Below, one piece after another: positions 29,787 through 40,990 of a stretch of 64,000 nucleotides of DNA. Under the pieces are notes generated by a model. That model worked only from the letters and a program-made list of their open reading frames with translations. It had not been told where the DNA came from and ran no database searches. This stretch comes from Rhypophila decipiens. Its lineage: Eukaryota > Ascomycota > Sordariomycetes > Sordariales > Naviculisporaceae. Position numbers and translations under genes: made by a program. Numbering within the stretch: the first letter of the stretch is position 1; each line of letters starts with the position of its first letter. The DNA lies in assembly GCA_033297075.1 (NCBI GenBank), contig MU858058.1:1-64000 (forward strand). Direction: 5' to 3'.

Positions 29787-29921
29787 GTATGAACTGCTTA
29801 AACGACTGGGTTCGAACCGTGGTGCGAGCACTTGTAGCTGGTAGCTAAAGTGGGTCCGGACGGTTGCGGGGCAGTCGCAAGGTGTCGCCCTTGGGGGGTC
29901 CTATATAGAAAGGCGGGGTAG

Positions 29922-30049
29922 TGTCACGGGCCAGTTAGGCCGTGCTTGCCAGCACTATATAGTCTACTACACTAGAACTGCATAGCAAGCAGTTCATAGT
30001 ACCCTTTTGGGTCGTCTGGCATAGTGGTAGTAGGCTGTGGCCCGTGACA
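29922..30049. repeat. Right 128-bp terminal direct repeat
   Basis: Second copy of the 128-bp repeat, identical to the left one. It abuts the AT-saturated block that begins at 30050. Confidence 0.9.
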
Positions 30050-30870
30050 TGTATTAAAATTATTATTAGCAAAAGTAAAATTTGATATATTATAATTAAA
30101 GAGTTCTAGAACTATATAATTATATTACTTTTATCCTTATAATTTTAAAAGTAATATAATTACTATTATAGTGACGGCGAGCACCAAGAACTATACCACT
30201 CGGCTAAACCGTTCCTAAAAAGGAGCTCAAATTACAGAAGTTATCAGAACCTTCTGCAATTCAATGGTTATATACCCATTCAGCACACCGCCGTTACTAT
30301 TATATATATAATAAATATATTTTAGTCTTTAAAGAGTTCTAATTAACTAAAGAAAATATAGAGTATAATATATAACGTTATATATATATTAATATAACAT
30401 TTATTTTAGTTTTTAAGGTTTCTTTTTCTTTTATTTCAATTATATATAAAATAATATATATATAATAATATCTTAACTATATAAAAATATGTATATATAT
30501 ATATAATATATAATTAATAATTATAATATAATAATAGTTAAAATTAATATTTCTTTTACTTTTAAAAACTAGTATCTAATATATATTAAGCTTTTATTAT
30601 ATAATTATTTTAAACTTTAAATAATTAATGTTATAGTTTATTTTATTAAGTTCTTTTTTAATTTTAATAAAATAAAGTTTTATTTTAAGTAATTTAGTAA
30701 ATTGAAACCTTATATTCTTATAATACTTACTTAAAATATACTTATTATATACTATAATTAATCTCTACTATAGTTATAGATATTCTCTACTTCTATTATA
30801 AATACTACTTACTACTAGCTGTAGTAAATCAGGTAGGTAGTATTAGGGGTAGTATAACCCTAATCCAAGA
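30050..30870. other. AT-saturated block, RIP-like
   Basis: Apart from the island at 30171-30297 this stretch is almost only A and T with dense TA steps, the composition left by heavy repeat-induced point mutation of an old transposon. No residual frame can be identified. It ends near 30860, where the base mix returns to normal at gaccccccgagag. Confidence 0.7.
30171..30297. mobile_element. 127-bp MITE-like insertion with 7-bp TSD
   Basis: A normal-composition island inside the AT block. Its ends are inverted: GTGACGGCG on the left and CGCCGTTAC on the right, matching at eight of nine positions. It is flanked by a perfect TATTATA at 30164-30170 and 30298-30304. There is no coding capacity. 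Since it is not AT-converted, it landed after the surrounding DNA had decayed, or escaped the process because it is short. Flank AT-richness weakens the target-duplication argument somewhat. Confidence 0.55.
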
Positions 30871-31446
30871 CCCCCCGAGAGTTTTAGCGACCCCCCTAGA
30901 GAAAGAACCTGCAATTAAGGAGCTGTGCCTGGGCCCGCTGGAAGCTTGCTGGCCGGGAAGGAAGCTCGGACGCTTTTATTGCACATCAACCAGATTTAAT
31001 GCTGTCAGCACATCTCTGTCACGTCCTCTCAACATAAACATCGGCAGTCTCGAAATTGCTTTGCTCTTCTTCTGAAGGCGGTGGTAAAATTCAACATTTT
31101 CATTGGAAAGAAGAGGCATCCAGCTTGAGTAGTGCCTCAATGGGTTAATTCTACTATCGTGTCGGGACGGCGCCCCATCTTAGACGCGACATCACCACCA
31201 GAGACTGACAATGTCTCGTCATTGTCGTCACATATCCACCGGCCAGTCGTTCTACATCAGCAAGTACGACTCTTCACAGGAAGCCAAATCGCAACAAACA
31301 AACCGAAAAGAAATAATGATGGTTTGCCTCCCATACCTTTCCTACCGCCATGCCGTTTCGCATGATGCGTCTATACTATGTGCTACCAAAAAGAACAGGA
31401 TGAATGAAAGGATAAAAGAAGAGAATAATTCTATATTGTACCCCAT
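30871..31446. other. Intergenic, 3' side of arabinitol dehydrogenase
   Basis: No gene. The last ~150 bases should contain the 3' UTR of the minus-strand dehydrogenase gene. Confidence 0.4.
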
Positions 31447-32640
31447 TTATTCTAGGCTCTGGATCTGCACCTTTATGGCGCCGGTCTTGGGGTCAGAGGC
31501 TGTCTCGAATGCCTTGAGCGAGTCCTCGAGCTTGTATCGGTGCGTCACAAGTCTCGAGAGGTCCACGACGTTGTTCTCTACCAATCGAATAGCCCGAGGC
31601 CAGGTGTTGCAGTAACGGTACTGGAATTGAAGGTCAACTTCGCGGACGCTGGCCCTCATAAAGGGGATCTGGATCTCGTTCTTCCCAACACCAATGACGA
31701 ACACCTTGCCGCCAAACTTGACAGCCCAGATCGCAGCCGCGATACTGCTCTCAACACCCGTGCACTCGAGAGCAATGGCCGGCTCGATTCCTCCGAAGCT
31801 CTGCACGAGGGCCTTTGCTGAATCTTCTGCTGACTGCCGCTCTACCTTGTGGGTGATGACCTCTGGGCAGATCTCCTTGGCAAAGGTCAGACGGCCTTCG
31901 TCGATATCGGTAATGACCAAGGGGCAGGCGCCCGCCGCCTTGCAACAGAGCATGGTGATCAGGCCGATGGGCCCTGCTCCGCAGATGAGTACCGGATCTC
32001 CCAGCTGGACTCCCGCCCTCTGCATACCGGCCAACGACACGGAGAGCGGTTCCAACATGGCGCCATTCTCGTACGACATGTTGCCGATTTTGTGACACCA
32101 AACCGCCGGGTGGTTCACATATCGACGGAGAAGGCCCTCGACCGGTGGCGTTGAAAGGAAATCGACCTTTTCGCATCCGTTGTATCGGCCCGTCAGGCAA
32201 GGCTCGCACTCGTTGCAAATGACCTGCGGCTCGATAGCGACCCGGTCCCCGACCTTGAGGCTCGTGACGCTGGGGTGGACGGCAATGACCTCGCCCGCCG
32301 ATTCGTGTCCCAGGACATGGTCTCCGCAAACGATCATGGGACCGATGCAGCCATGCTTCCAAAAGTGAACATCCGACCTGCCGTCATCGAGCCGAAGCTG
32401 TTAGGATCGACTTCCTCTCTCTCTCTCTCTGACTGGTTGCCCCTTGCTAAGAATCGCGCGTTCTTACCCGCAGATACCGGTACTCCTGATAGCGACCGTA
32501 ACTTGTCCTTTCTGGAGCTCCTCCCCCTTCTGTACACTCTCCAGCGTGGGCTTGGCTTCGCTGACCCAAAGATCGTGCTTTGGGTTCGTGAACACGCCAA
32601 TGTTGGGCTTGGAAGCCGTAACAGTCACTGTAGAGCTCAT
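31447..32640 (-). CDS. lad1: L-arabinitol 4-dehydrogenase
   Basis: Two exons, 32468-32640 and 31447-32377, separated by a 90-nt intron (GTAAGA...CAG, containing a CT run). The product is 367 aa. It is a zinc-dependent medium-chain dehydrogenase that oxidises L-arabinitol to L-xylulose with NAD+, second step of the fungal L-arabinose pathway, cytosolic. Catalytic zinc ligands fit Cys57 (GICGSD), His82 and Glu83 (GHES). The structural zinc site is Cys112, 115, 118 and 126 ([15 protein letters not shown]). The Rossmann motif CGAGPIGL is followed by ITDID, whose Asp suits NAD+. The C-terminus [16 protein letters not shown] is as in characterised fungal LADs, as far as I recall them. Xylitol dehydrogenase is the nearest alternative and fits less well. 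Confidence 0.95.
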
Positions 32641-32767
32641 GGTGACAGTTTCTCGTCTGGAAGGAATCGACTGGTGTTGATGATCCGTTCGACAGGTGCC
32701 ACGACAGCGTATAGAGGGGCGGGGTAGCTCCGGAAGAAAGGAGGAGAATGGGGAGATGGGGTTGCCT

Positions 32768-32774
32768 CTTTATA
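32768..32774 (-). promoter_or_regulatory. TATA-like element of arabinitol dehydrogenase
   Basis: TATAAAG on the minus strand, about 130 bp before the start codon. No clear XlnR/AraR-type GGCTAA site was located nearby. Confidence 0.4.
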
Positions 32775-35432
32775 CGGCTTCCCTTTTTCTCTTCTCGCCC
32801 TGCTCTTCTGTCCAACTTCGGTATCGGAGCGAACCAAACGGCACGGGTCGCGCTCAGGGTATTGTCGGCTGGCCCAGAATCCAGATGCTGAGGAGGTCCT
32901 CCACTTGCCGGTACTACGTTTCTGACCTTGCGAGCACGACCTTTAGCTACATTTTCCCGCATACTGGACCCACATGAAACTGCAGGTACTTGTATATGAC
33001 GGGTGCGGTTGAAACGATATCTACGCCATTACACAAATGGGCCCTAAATTGGCCAGCCTAGCCATGTGTGTGCTAGCTAGTTCGCAAAGGTTCCGGGTCA
33101 GCTGCTACGCCGGGCACTGCGAGCAAGACCGACAGAAGCAGTTGTATGGCTTATTCCGTCATTTTTGGTGTGGGGTTTGTTGCTGTGTGGGATTCAGAGA
33201 AATGCAAGAGATCTGTTACCTTTTTTTTTTTTTGGTTGGTCCCCTCCCACGTTTCCCGCGCCGTCACCGATGCCGCGCGCCTGTCCTCCACTCATCGGCA
33301 GCCACAAGACCGAACCCCCGGTATCTTCAGTGCTGTGGTGTGTGGGGGAGTGACATGCGTGCGAAATAGAATCGGGCAAATCGGCTCATATCAACCGCAC
33401 CAATCAAGAGTCCGGTTCGGGATGATTCCGGAGTTCTGTCTTCTTTTCACCTCTTTTCAACAAGGCTGCAATTTTTTCTTCTCTTTTTGTGTATTCTCTT
33501 CTCTCGCCGGTTCGAGGGGAATCATTCATCATTCTATTTTTCTCGCTTTGCCTAGCTGGCTGGGGGGGCTTAAATAAGGTGTAGTATAAGGTGTGTACAT
33601 GAAGGATATTTGGAGCAAGTGCTTCCGGCCTATTTTCCACCAATGATCTCGCCTCCCAAGGGCCGGCGAACCGTTGTCACCTTGGAAGGTGAGTGATTTT
33701 GCCAAGTCTTGGAGAAATCTTGGATCCTGGATCTATCAAGGTGTTCTAGAATAAAGGCAGTATTCCACGGCAAATTAAGAAAGAAAGCTGGCTGAAAGCG
33801 GTTTCGAAGAAGTGGTGAGCCGGCCCCCTGTTTTTTTTTTGCTTGGGTCAAAATTGAGGGTACGACTTCTGGGCAACAAAAGAAGCTCCGTGGAATCAAT
33901 ATGGGGTCCCGTTTGGTTAAACTTGCGGTCTGAGATATAGTGATTACGCTTCCATTTTGTTCGAGAAAATATTCGCATATTAGATGCAGCCTGCCCTGCC
34001 TGCCCGGGTGTTCGTCTGCTTTGGTACGTTGTTTGCCCGTACGCACATGCCGCTCGGATATAAGGTAGGTCCCCTCTGGTGATATATATCCACGTTATGG
34101 TTAAGATATTATATATACTGCCTGTCTGTCTGTCTCTTTTGGGTGATTTTTTGTTTATTGTGTTTTTTCTATTCTTATCCCCCACGGCAAGTGGTTGGTT
34201 CGGTTTGGTGCGATGATCGCCCTTTCGAAGATCCGGAGACCCGGAAAGGAGGGGAAGGGGAAAAAAGGGGAGTCGCGGCTTTAGCCGTTCGTTTACACAG
34301 CAACCAGACGACGCCAACAACAGAGGTAAAATCGACGCTTGGGATAATAGGAAGGTCGGTTTGACAGTGGGGACAAACGTTGAATGCCATGCCTAAGTAT
34401 CATCCATTCTTTGAATTCACCGCAGGTTGATGGCTATTGGCCATCCTGATCTGTCAGACTGTCACCTACCTACTTGCCCGCATTATGGACTTGTCATGCG
34501 AAGAAGAGGACTTCAAAAAGGGCCAGGCAGGACCAGGAAGAATACGAAAATGATTGTTATGACCTTGTGAGCTCTAATGGGCTTTTTCGACCCGTTATTT
34601 CAGATCAGTACTCGTCCAGCGTGTTGGGTCTTGAGAACACTGAGTGATAGGTAGGAGCGTAGTATTTCTCGTATATGTATGTGTATATGTTGCGTCGCCA
34701 ACGATGCCCTGTTTTTCTTCTCGTAAGCACATGCGTTTGCTTGCCTCGCCATCCGTCATTCTCGGATCCGGCTGGTATTCCAGGTGCTAATCCGGAAGAG
34801 AGAGTTTTCAAGAATTCCAAGGCTCCGGGTCATGTCTCTCTACCATCATGTGGTATTCACGAAATTAGTGACCATCATAATGTACCTCACTCAGCCAATC
34901 TCGGTTGTTCATTATATTGTATTGCGTAGGTCCAAGATCTATGGAGGTCTTGTCCACTCTTCGTTATGACGCCGGTGAACATTCGGCTCAAAGCCCACAA
35001 CTCCATCCATATGCGTGAGTGAGATAATAAAGAAAGATGTTCCCTCCAGTAACCCCCCAAAAGATGAAAAGCGGGCCATTGTTGTCAACTGGCCTCTTTA
35101 ACTATGGGATCTATATTTACCCCAGCCGAGTGTTGTTTTGGGTAAGTGGAAGTTGGAAACGCAATATTATTCTTGAGATGAAAGCTTCTTGTCCGTTATC
35201 GTTCGTGTGAATCGTGTATATCATAAATCTGCCGGCTATCTGTATAGATATGGTCGTCGAATGAGATGGCTTGCGTGCCTGAGTCCAGTTGGTGTATTAA
35301 TACCGGGCCGAGGGTAGCAGACTGTGCTCGGAAGCTTAAGGGCGTTCCCGTCTTTCAGGCCGCCTCTATTTCTAGGTACGTGAATGACGAAAAGAGTACC
35401 CGGACCATCGAATCTTGTATCGTCCCGCTCGG
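32775..35432. other. Long intergenic stretch, no gene supported
   Basis: About 2.7 kb with short overlapping frames only. Homopolymer T and A runs near 33221 and 33830 and a TCTG repeat near 34120 look like UTR or spacer DNA. Intron-split small genes cannot be ruled out. Confidence 0.4.
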
Positions 35433-35702
35433 TTAGCCAGAGGCTATCACCACGTCTCCAAGACATCTTCCGTAGCTGCAGCATGCCTCCTTGGGCAGTT
35501 CCCCTTTCAAGATAGCATCTCGCTTCAGCTATAGTGATGGTAACGAATAGGTTAGCAAGTCGATTGGTTGGATATACTAAGGTTTTGCTGTGGTTAAATA
35601 TGGAGGACATACATCGGGACAGAAGATAGGTGTGGCAGAGACGAGGGACTGCCCGAATGAAATGACCGCAAGCAGCGGTGGGAGTAGAAGCTGGAACCGC
35701 AT
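35433..35702 (-). CDS. Small secreted Cys-rich protein, 61 aa
   Basis: Two exons: 35613-35702 (30 codons) and 35433-35528, with an 84-nt intron (GTATGT...TATAG) in phase 0. Exon 1 encodes a signal peptide (MRFQLLLPPLLAVISFGQ, then SLVSATP) and FCPD. Exon 2 continues LKRDAILKGELPKEACCSYG with RCLGDVVIASG to TAA. The CCSYGxCxGDVV motif is one I associate with small secreted proteins of plant-associated ascomycetes. Mature peptide about 36 residues with four Cys. The gene is too short for routine ORF calling, but the signal peptide, splice consensus and motif support each other. Function unknown; effector-like by inference. Confidence 0.62.
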
Positions 35703-37294
35703 TTGTTGACTCTGGATCTGACCAAACTTCCACAATACCCGGGACGGCGTACCAGGAGTACCAACTACCAAATGGTCTTATTTGGCGGATGTTGAGAATT
35801 CGAGTCAATATAAGGGCTCCAGGAGCTTTTAAAAGAAAAAGGTGGCTGGAGAGAAGAACGGGAGATCGTGGTCAGCACCGGGCTGAAAACGGCAATGACG
35901 ACGGGAACTTCGACATCCGCCAAAAAAAAAAAATCAGGTGGGAAGTGTTTACTTTGTACGGGGTAGGTCCCGTATAAGGGTACCAATAAGGTGGGAAGAA
36001 GGAGCCCTATGCCTGCGATGGACAAAGAAACGTCATGCTGGATACGAGGGTATTCCTACTTATGTGAGTGGGGGTGTGTGGACTCGGGACTCGGATTCAT
36101 GGAGACTTTCAGCTTGACAGCGATTCTGGGAAGGAACTTTGTACTCTTCTGTACTTATGTCAGAGGTGATTGACAGATAGGTTCGGCTTGAAGCTGAGTC
36201 CTGGGCGAGACCATGACTAAAGGAAAGGCTTGGATGCACATATTCGGACCCCGCCTTCTGGTGATGAGCAGCGATTTGTTGTTTACTCCGAAGGCTTCTG
36301 CAGTTCCGAAGCCAAAGGCGCAAACTGAACAAGACGTTTGGACAGAATCGCTGCAAAAGTCAGACCCGCATCTCCTCGTCGAGGATTGGACCATTGTCTT
36401 GCAAGAAGCGACAGTCGCTCTTGCTGCAAGGGTATATCGTTTCGTCTGCTTGGTGGTGTCCCAAGAATGAGCAGTTCGCTCGCCAAACCACCTTCACGGC
36501 TTTACCATGAAGGCTTGCTGATAGCAGAACAAACCAGCAAGTGCGTAGAAGGTTTAGACTTCGCGGAACGGGCAGTGCAGCTCTCCCGAGAACTGGTCGA
36601 GAATTTCGAATGCAGTTTCTTGTTTCCCGAACATCCGAGTAAATGGGAGGTCCACTGCGAACAGCGGAAAGAGGCATGACCGACGATTCGGCCGGGCACC
36701 TACCGGTTCACCGAGCTGCATCATAAAGGCGGTCCCGGCTTGGTGGAGTATGCGTGGAAGCTGTGAAAGACAAAGCCAAATTCAGAGACCCATAGACTTG
36801 AATCCGGAATCCGGATATTTGTATCATGAGCAGTTCCAGAATGTTCGTGGCGGTCCATTGAAGAAGTCAATCTGAGAGTGGAAGCCACTCCCGTCTCCAT
36901 CCGCACCAGTGAACACGTTTCCGGCGTATTGTACTAGGGTTAGGGTTGGAATAGGCTCCGAACCCCAATTAAAAGACATGTGATGGGAGCGACACAAGCC
37001 ACGCTGGAGTAACCGGGCCAGCGAGTCAAGCCACATCAATGACGTTGTTCACGCAACAGCTGTTCGAAACGGGAAAACAACCCACCTTGGAGCTGCACCA
37101 ACCACGTCACACCTGAGGGCGCCGCGTATTTCTTGCTTCGACGAGTTTAGGTAACAACAACTTGTCCTTTCAAAAGCTTCATCTACCCTAACATCCACCA
37201 GATTCCCAACAGCATCGCGAGAAAGAATCAGCAGAGCTCTCAATCAAGCCTTTCAAAGACAACACCAATTACACACACCCAAGCGCCGTCCAAA
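35703..37294. other. Intergenic, no gene supported
   Basis: About 1.6 kb. A telomere-like TAGGGTTAGGGTT lies at 36935-36947. The last 100 bases are C/A-rich and read as the 5' leader of the BAP31-like gene. Confidence 0.4.
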
Positions 37295-38163
37295 ATGACG
37301 CTCTACTACACTTTGGTAGGCACCTCTTTGCATTGCATCGGCAACCCGCATTTGCTCTCGTGCTGACGAACCTGTGCATCTAGGTCTTCCTGCTCCTTGT
37401 AGCAGAGATGGCTCTCTTTATGCTTTTGATCATTCCTCTTCCATTCACCATTCGCAGGAGGATGTTCACGTATGTCTTTAGATCATCTCTTGGTCGCTGG
37501 GCAGCAGTCGTTATCGCTGCAAGAGCAGAAATTGACCACGACGCAATAGTTTCATCTCCGAAAATCCCCTCGTCGCCAAATTACAATACGGTCTGAAAAT
37601 TACGTTTATTTTTATCCTCATCCTCTTCATCGACAGCGTCAACCGCGTATATCGTGTGCAGCTCGAGCTGGCAGCTGCCAGTGAAAATAACAATGGCTCT
37701 GGGTACGTCTTCCAGGAACAATAAAACTCAAGTCCAACCTTCATTCATAGTGGACCAATACTTACCACTCTTACCACGTAGCAGACCCACCATCATGGGC
37801 CACGAGCGTCTCGAGGTGCAAGCCCGCAAGTTTTACTCGCAGCGCAACATGTACCTGTGCGGCTTCACCTTGTTCCTCTCGCTTATCCTCAACCGCACCT
37901 ACATCATGATACTTGAGGTTCTCCGTCTTGAAGAGAAGATCAAGGACTACGAGGGTACCAACAAGAATACCAAGCAGGCCGAGAAGCTCGCTGTGGCCGG
38001 TGAGCCCGGTGAGATTGCTCGTCTCAAGAAGGCGTTGAAGGAGAAGGACCAGGACCTCGCAACCCTCAAGAAGCAGGCCTCTGGCTTGCACCGCGAGTAC
38101 GATTCCCTCTCGGAGAAGTACGCACAGACGCAGGAGGATGGAATCCCTAAGAAGGATAAATAA
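37295..38163 (+). CDS. BAP31/Yet-family ER membrane protein
   Basis: Four exons: 37295-37315, 37384-37469, 37550-37702 and 37782-38163. Introns of 68, 80 and 79 nt have GT/AG ends and consistent phase; product 213 aa. The start MTLYYTLVFLLLVAEMALFM with the IPLPFTIRRRMF block and KLQYGLKITFIFILILFIDS is diagnostic of B-cell receptor-associated protein 31 homologues (yeast Yet1-3). Three membrane spans (about residues 5-25, 45-65, 103-120) precede a cytosolic coiled coil (LEEKIKDYEGTNKNTKQAEK and onward) and a KKDK C-terminal dilysine-type ER retrieval signal. It acts in the ER membrane in export and quality control of membrane proteins. The first 7-codon exon is typical of the family in fungi. 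Confidence 0.93.
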
Positions 38164-39029
38164 ATGCCTGATCAGTCGTGCGGTCTCAACTGAACGGATG
38201 GAAGCGGGTCAGCCTACAGTGTCTACTGATGGCGACGCGTATTATCTACTCACTCCTCACGGTCGGATGATATGGCATAATCCTTTCTAGTATGATATGG
38301 CCAAGGAATAATAGGAGGATGTCTGGGGGTTTGGTGGTCTGGGGTTTTGGGAAAGAACGAGAGTGTGTGGATGGAGATTGAGCTGTTTGGTATGCCTGGT
38401 GGTCTCCGAAGACAACCGGGTCAGAATCTACCGTAGTGAAAACAGGAGTTAATTGGTTATGACAACATTCCTTGTGTTTTTGGTTGTTGCTTTGCCGGCT
38501 GGGTTTAGGTCAGGTTGACATTTTTCATATGTTCGGTTCTAGGTATAGGAGTATTCCTTGTCTATGAAATTAGCACCTGCTTTCACAAACTGCATGAAGA
38601 GGACTCAATTAATTTCGGCTCAATGAATGAGGCGCATGCGCCGTGGACGTTGATGGCTTCCTTGTCCATATGATTGATGACTGTCTTGATAACCCGTTTA
38701 TATAATTCGTCCAAAATACAAAGTCTATCCAGTTTTGAGTTGTTGGCCATGAGGGCCTCTAAAGTAGTCTATCCTCCACCCGAAATGTACCCTGAAGAAA
38801 AGAACAAGGAATGGGTGATCTAGTGCTGGTGACAGCAATTGTCTATATCGCAAAGAGTAAGCGTAGAAAGGGAAAAAAAAGTCCTATACAAAGAAAGCCC
38901 AGGACAGTGCCCTCAATGGCCAAAAGAGATAGCTCGCCAAGTTTGTCCCCCCTTTATTGCAAGACTCCAAGGGAGGACAAACAAAAAATAGAAATAACGA
39001 AAGGTTGGCACCCTTTACACACATATCCT
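38164..39029. other. 3' UTR and spacer before tRNA
   Basis: No gene. Immediately 3' of the tRNA on the minus strand is a T run (aaaaaa at about 38984-38989 on plus) that could serve as the RNA polymerase III terminator, though it is some 40 nt away. Confidence 0.4.
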
Positions 39030-39102
39030 CGATCCACCCAGGGCTCGAACCTGGAACCTCCTGATTCGTAGTCAGACGCTCTGCCAATTGAGCCAGCGGA
39101 CC
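39030..39102 (-). tRNA. tRNA-Arg (ACG)
   Basis: The 73-nt minus-strand gene folds as a full cloverleaf without intron. The acceptor stem GGTCCGC pairs with GTGGATC, including two G-T pairs. The D arm contains the A box TGGCTCAATTGG. The anticodon loop is CTACGAA, giving anticodon ACG (Arg CGN, with A34 normally edited to inosine). The T arm has the B box GGTTCGAGCCC. The discriminator is G. CCA is not encoded, as expected in eukaryotes. Confidence 0.95.
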
Positions 39103-39366
39103 GTGCTCGTTGATGACGTCCAAGTCGGATCTACCCCATTATGATGGGGGTGGCGGAGGGTAGGGTTCGGTTCGAGACAAAGGTGTGCCGGGCCGGACCG
39201 TGAGGGAAAAGAGTTTTCTTAGCTTCCTGTAGGCCCCACTTCTTCCGGTAAAGTGGCCCGCCAAGTACCCAAGTGAAGGGCCGACCCGGCGGGAGACGCA
39301 ATGAACCGAATAGTTGCTCAATCTTGTCTTGGAATTCATAAAGATGAGAAACAAATGAGAGATTCT

Positions 39367-40990
39367 TCATCTCTCAAACAAGTCGGGGAATAAAATCGCA
39401 TTCGCCATTTCCAGGACTCTCCTCTCGGCGTCTGACTCGGCGTCTTCTTCGTCCCACGGCAAGAGCCCCATCGCGCGCAGCCCATCATCGCCACCTGTGT
39501 CGTTGACTGTCTGGACGCTTGCGCGGCTCGAGTGTCTCCTCTCGTCCCTCAGCGGGCCCATGCTTCCGCTCCGGTTATACCCCGCTACGTCAAAGTCTGG
39601 TCCCGGGTAGCCGAGGAGAAAAGCTTTCCGCTGGCGGGAGAGATATAGGGCGTTGGTTTGTGTGAGAGGACATGCGGGCAGGTATAACACCGTTCTGCTT
39701 AGTCTGCTGTGGGTATCGTTTCTGAGACGAGGCGGAGGGCGGTAGTAGAGTGTCGATGGTGCTGTGTTGCTGGCGCTGCCGCCAACGGCGTGAACTAGGT
39801 CCGGATGCCATATCACATAGTCACCTGGGTTTAGTGGCGGGATGCTGATCAGGCTCTTCTCGAGTTGGAGATGTGGATGCATGTCCGGGATGATCTCTTG
39901 GGGGTAGCCTGGAAGCGCGCCATGAAGGAGGCTGTTCTGGGGCGTGTCCAATTTCCAGTCTGTAGAAGAGTCGGCAGCATTGGATGACGGTGAGACTGGC
40001 GAGAAGAATGGACGGAGGAGGAAATAGGATGTCGCGAGCTTCGGCATCGGTAACACCCGAAGCGAAGGTCCATCCTCATTTGTAGTGCTGGTCAGGGACA
40101 ACCATCCTGAGAACATGCGAAAAATAGAGCATGAACTTGCGCCACGGTATAGATCGCTAGTGACATTGATTCGAGAACTGCTCTGAACTCGCTGTTAGCG
40201 GTGCCCTCGCCACAGTAGATCTGTGTGAAAAGTTGATCCGAGACACTCTACCCACCTCCCAAGGATCATAGTCTTCCCATCGCCCATTGAATATGTTCCG
40301 ATACGTTCCAGCATCTCCATAACCGTCCTTCTCCCACCTCTCGGCACTTCCGCCATCCACATGAGCATTGCTTCCCTGGTTTCCCGGACCACTGATTTGT
40401 GTCCGGACCCGATCGGCGTATGCTACTGGAAAGTTGGTGCTGATGCTGGCATCTGGATCTTTTGATTTCCACAACCGCATGACAAACTTCTGTGCTGCCA
40501 GAACATTTGGGTGTGCGCGTGCTTCTATTTGAGGCGGACTCCAGAAGATGTTATGTAACGGTCGGTGTTGCTGAAGAGACGCCTGCACAGTGCCATGGCC
40601 TTCGCCGAGATATTGCTCAAGTTCCTGTCCCCATCCAGTTGCAGTCTCTTGTGGCACGACGCGGCGTATGACCGCAACGCCCCGTTGCCGGAGGCTTTCC
40701 AAAAACTCGGTTGCGAGGTCTGGGTTCGGGATATCGGCGAAGTCGATAGTTGGGATAATATCTCCCTCGGCTGATGAGATACGGTCAACATCCTCTCGAA
40801 GCTGCTGTAAGAGCCGATTCCATGATGAGGCCAGTGGGAGCTCCGAACGAGACACAATGGCATCCTTCACGGTGGCAAACCGCTTCGGTAGAGATATTGA
40901 GCTGGCAAATAGAGGTGACGGCATGTCATATTTCCTTTTCCGGTTCGAGGTGGTCGAGGAGATCTGTCGTAGAGCACAAGTAACTGCCAT
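39367..40990 (-). CDS. DUF1479 family, putative 2OG/Fe(II) oxygenase-like protein
   Basis: Two exons, 40256-40990 and 39367-40191, with a 64-nt intron (GTGGGT...AACAG), phase 0, joining YDPWE to RVQSSSRINVTSDLYRG. Product 519 aa. Blocks LPKRFATVKDAI, RGVAVIRRVVP, NIFWSPPQIEARAHPN, ISGPGNQGSNAHVDGGSAER and PGDYVIWHPDLVHAVGG are those of the DUF1479 family, distantly related to phytanoyl-CoA-type dioxygenases. His210-x-Asp212 and the His in LVHAVG can supply the iron triad. The substrate is unknown. An alternative start, Met23 (MPSPLFASS), would drop a basic head that might be a mitochondrial presequence. Intact. Confidence 0.88.

Larger units (their letters stand above)
29659..30049. mobile_element. 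391-bp miniature LTR-like element (TRIM candidate)
   Basis: Two identical 128-bp direct repeats (29659-29786 and 29922-30049) flank a 135-bp centre. Each repeat starts TG, ends CA, and has 11-bp inverted ends TGTCACGGGCC/GGCCCGTGACA, as LTRs of fungal Ty3 elements do. The outer flanks are TGTAA and TGTAT, four of five matching, while the inner flanks do not match, which favours one LTR-type insertion over two MITEs. The centre has no frame of any length. A purine stretch (gaaaggcggggtag) abuts the right repeat as a polypurine tract would. A T-arm-like gggttcgaacc lies 22 bp inside the left repeat, near a usual primer-binding region. It must rely on enzymes from elsewhere. Confidence 0.6.

Noticed and set aside
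29659..30049. Two independent MITE insertions
   Set aside because: Inner flanks of the two 128-bp copies show no target duplications, whereas the outer flanks nearly match, and a purine tract abuts the right copy.
30171..30297. SINE or tRNA gene
   Set aside because: Only an A-box-like stretch is present; there is no B box at the right distance and no cloverleaf can be drawn. The inverted ends and target duplication fit a MITE better.
38811..39123. Frames over the tRNA locus
   Set aside because: They overlap tRNA-Arg on both strands and show no protein features.
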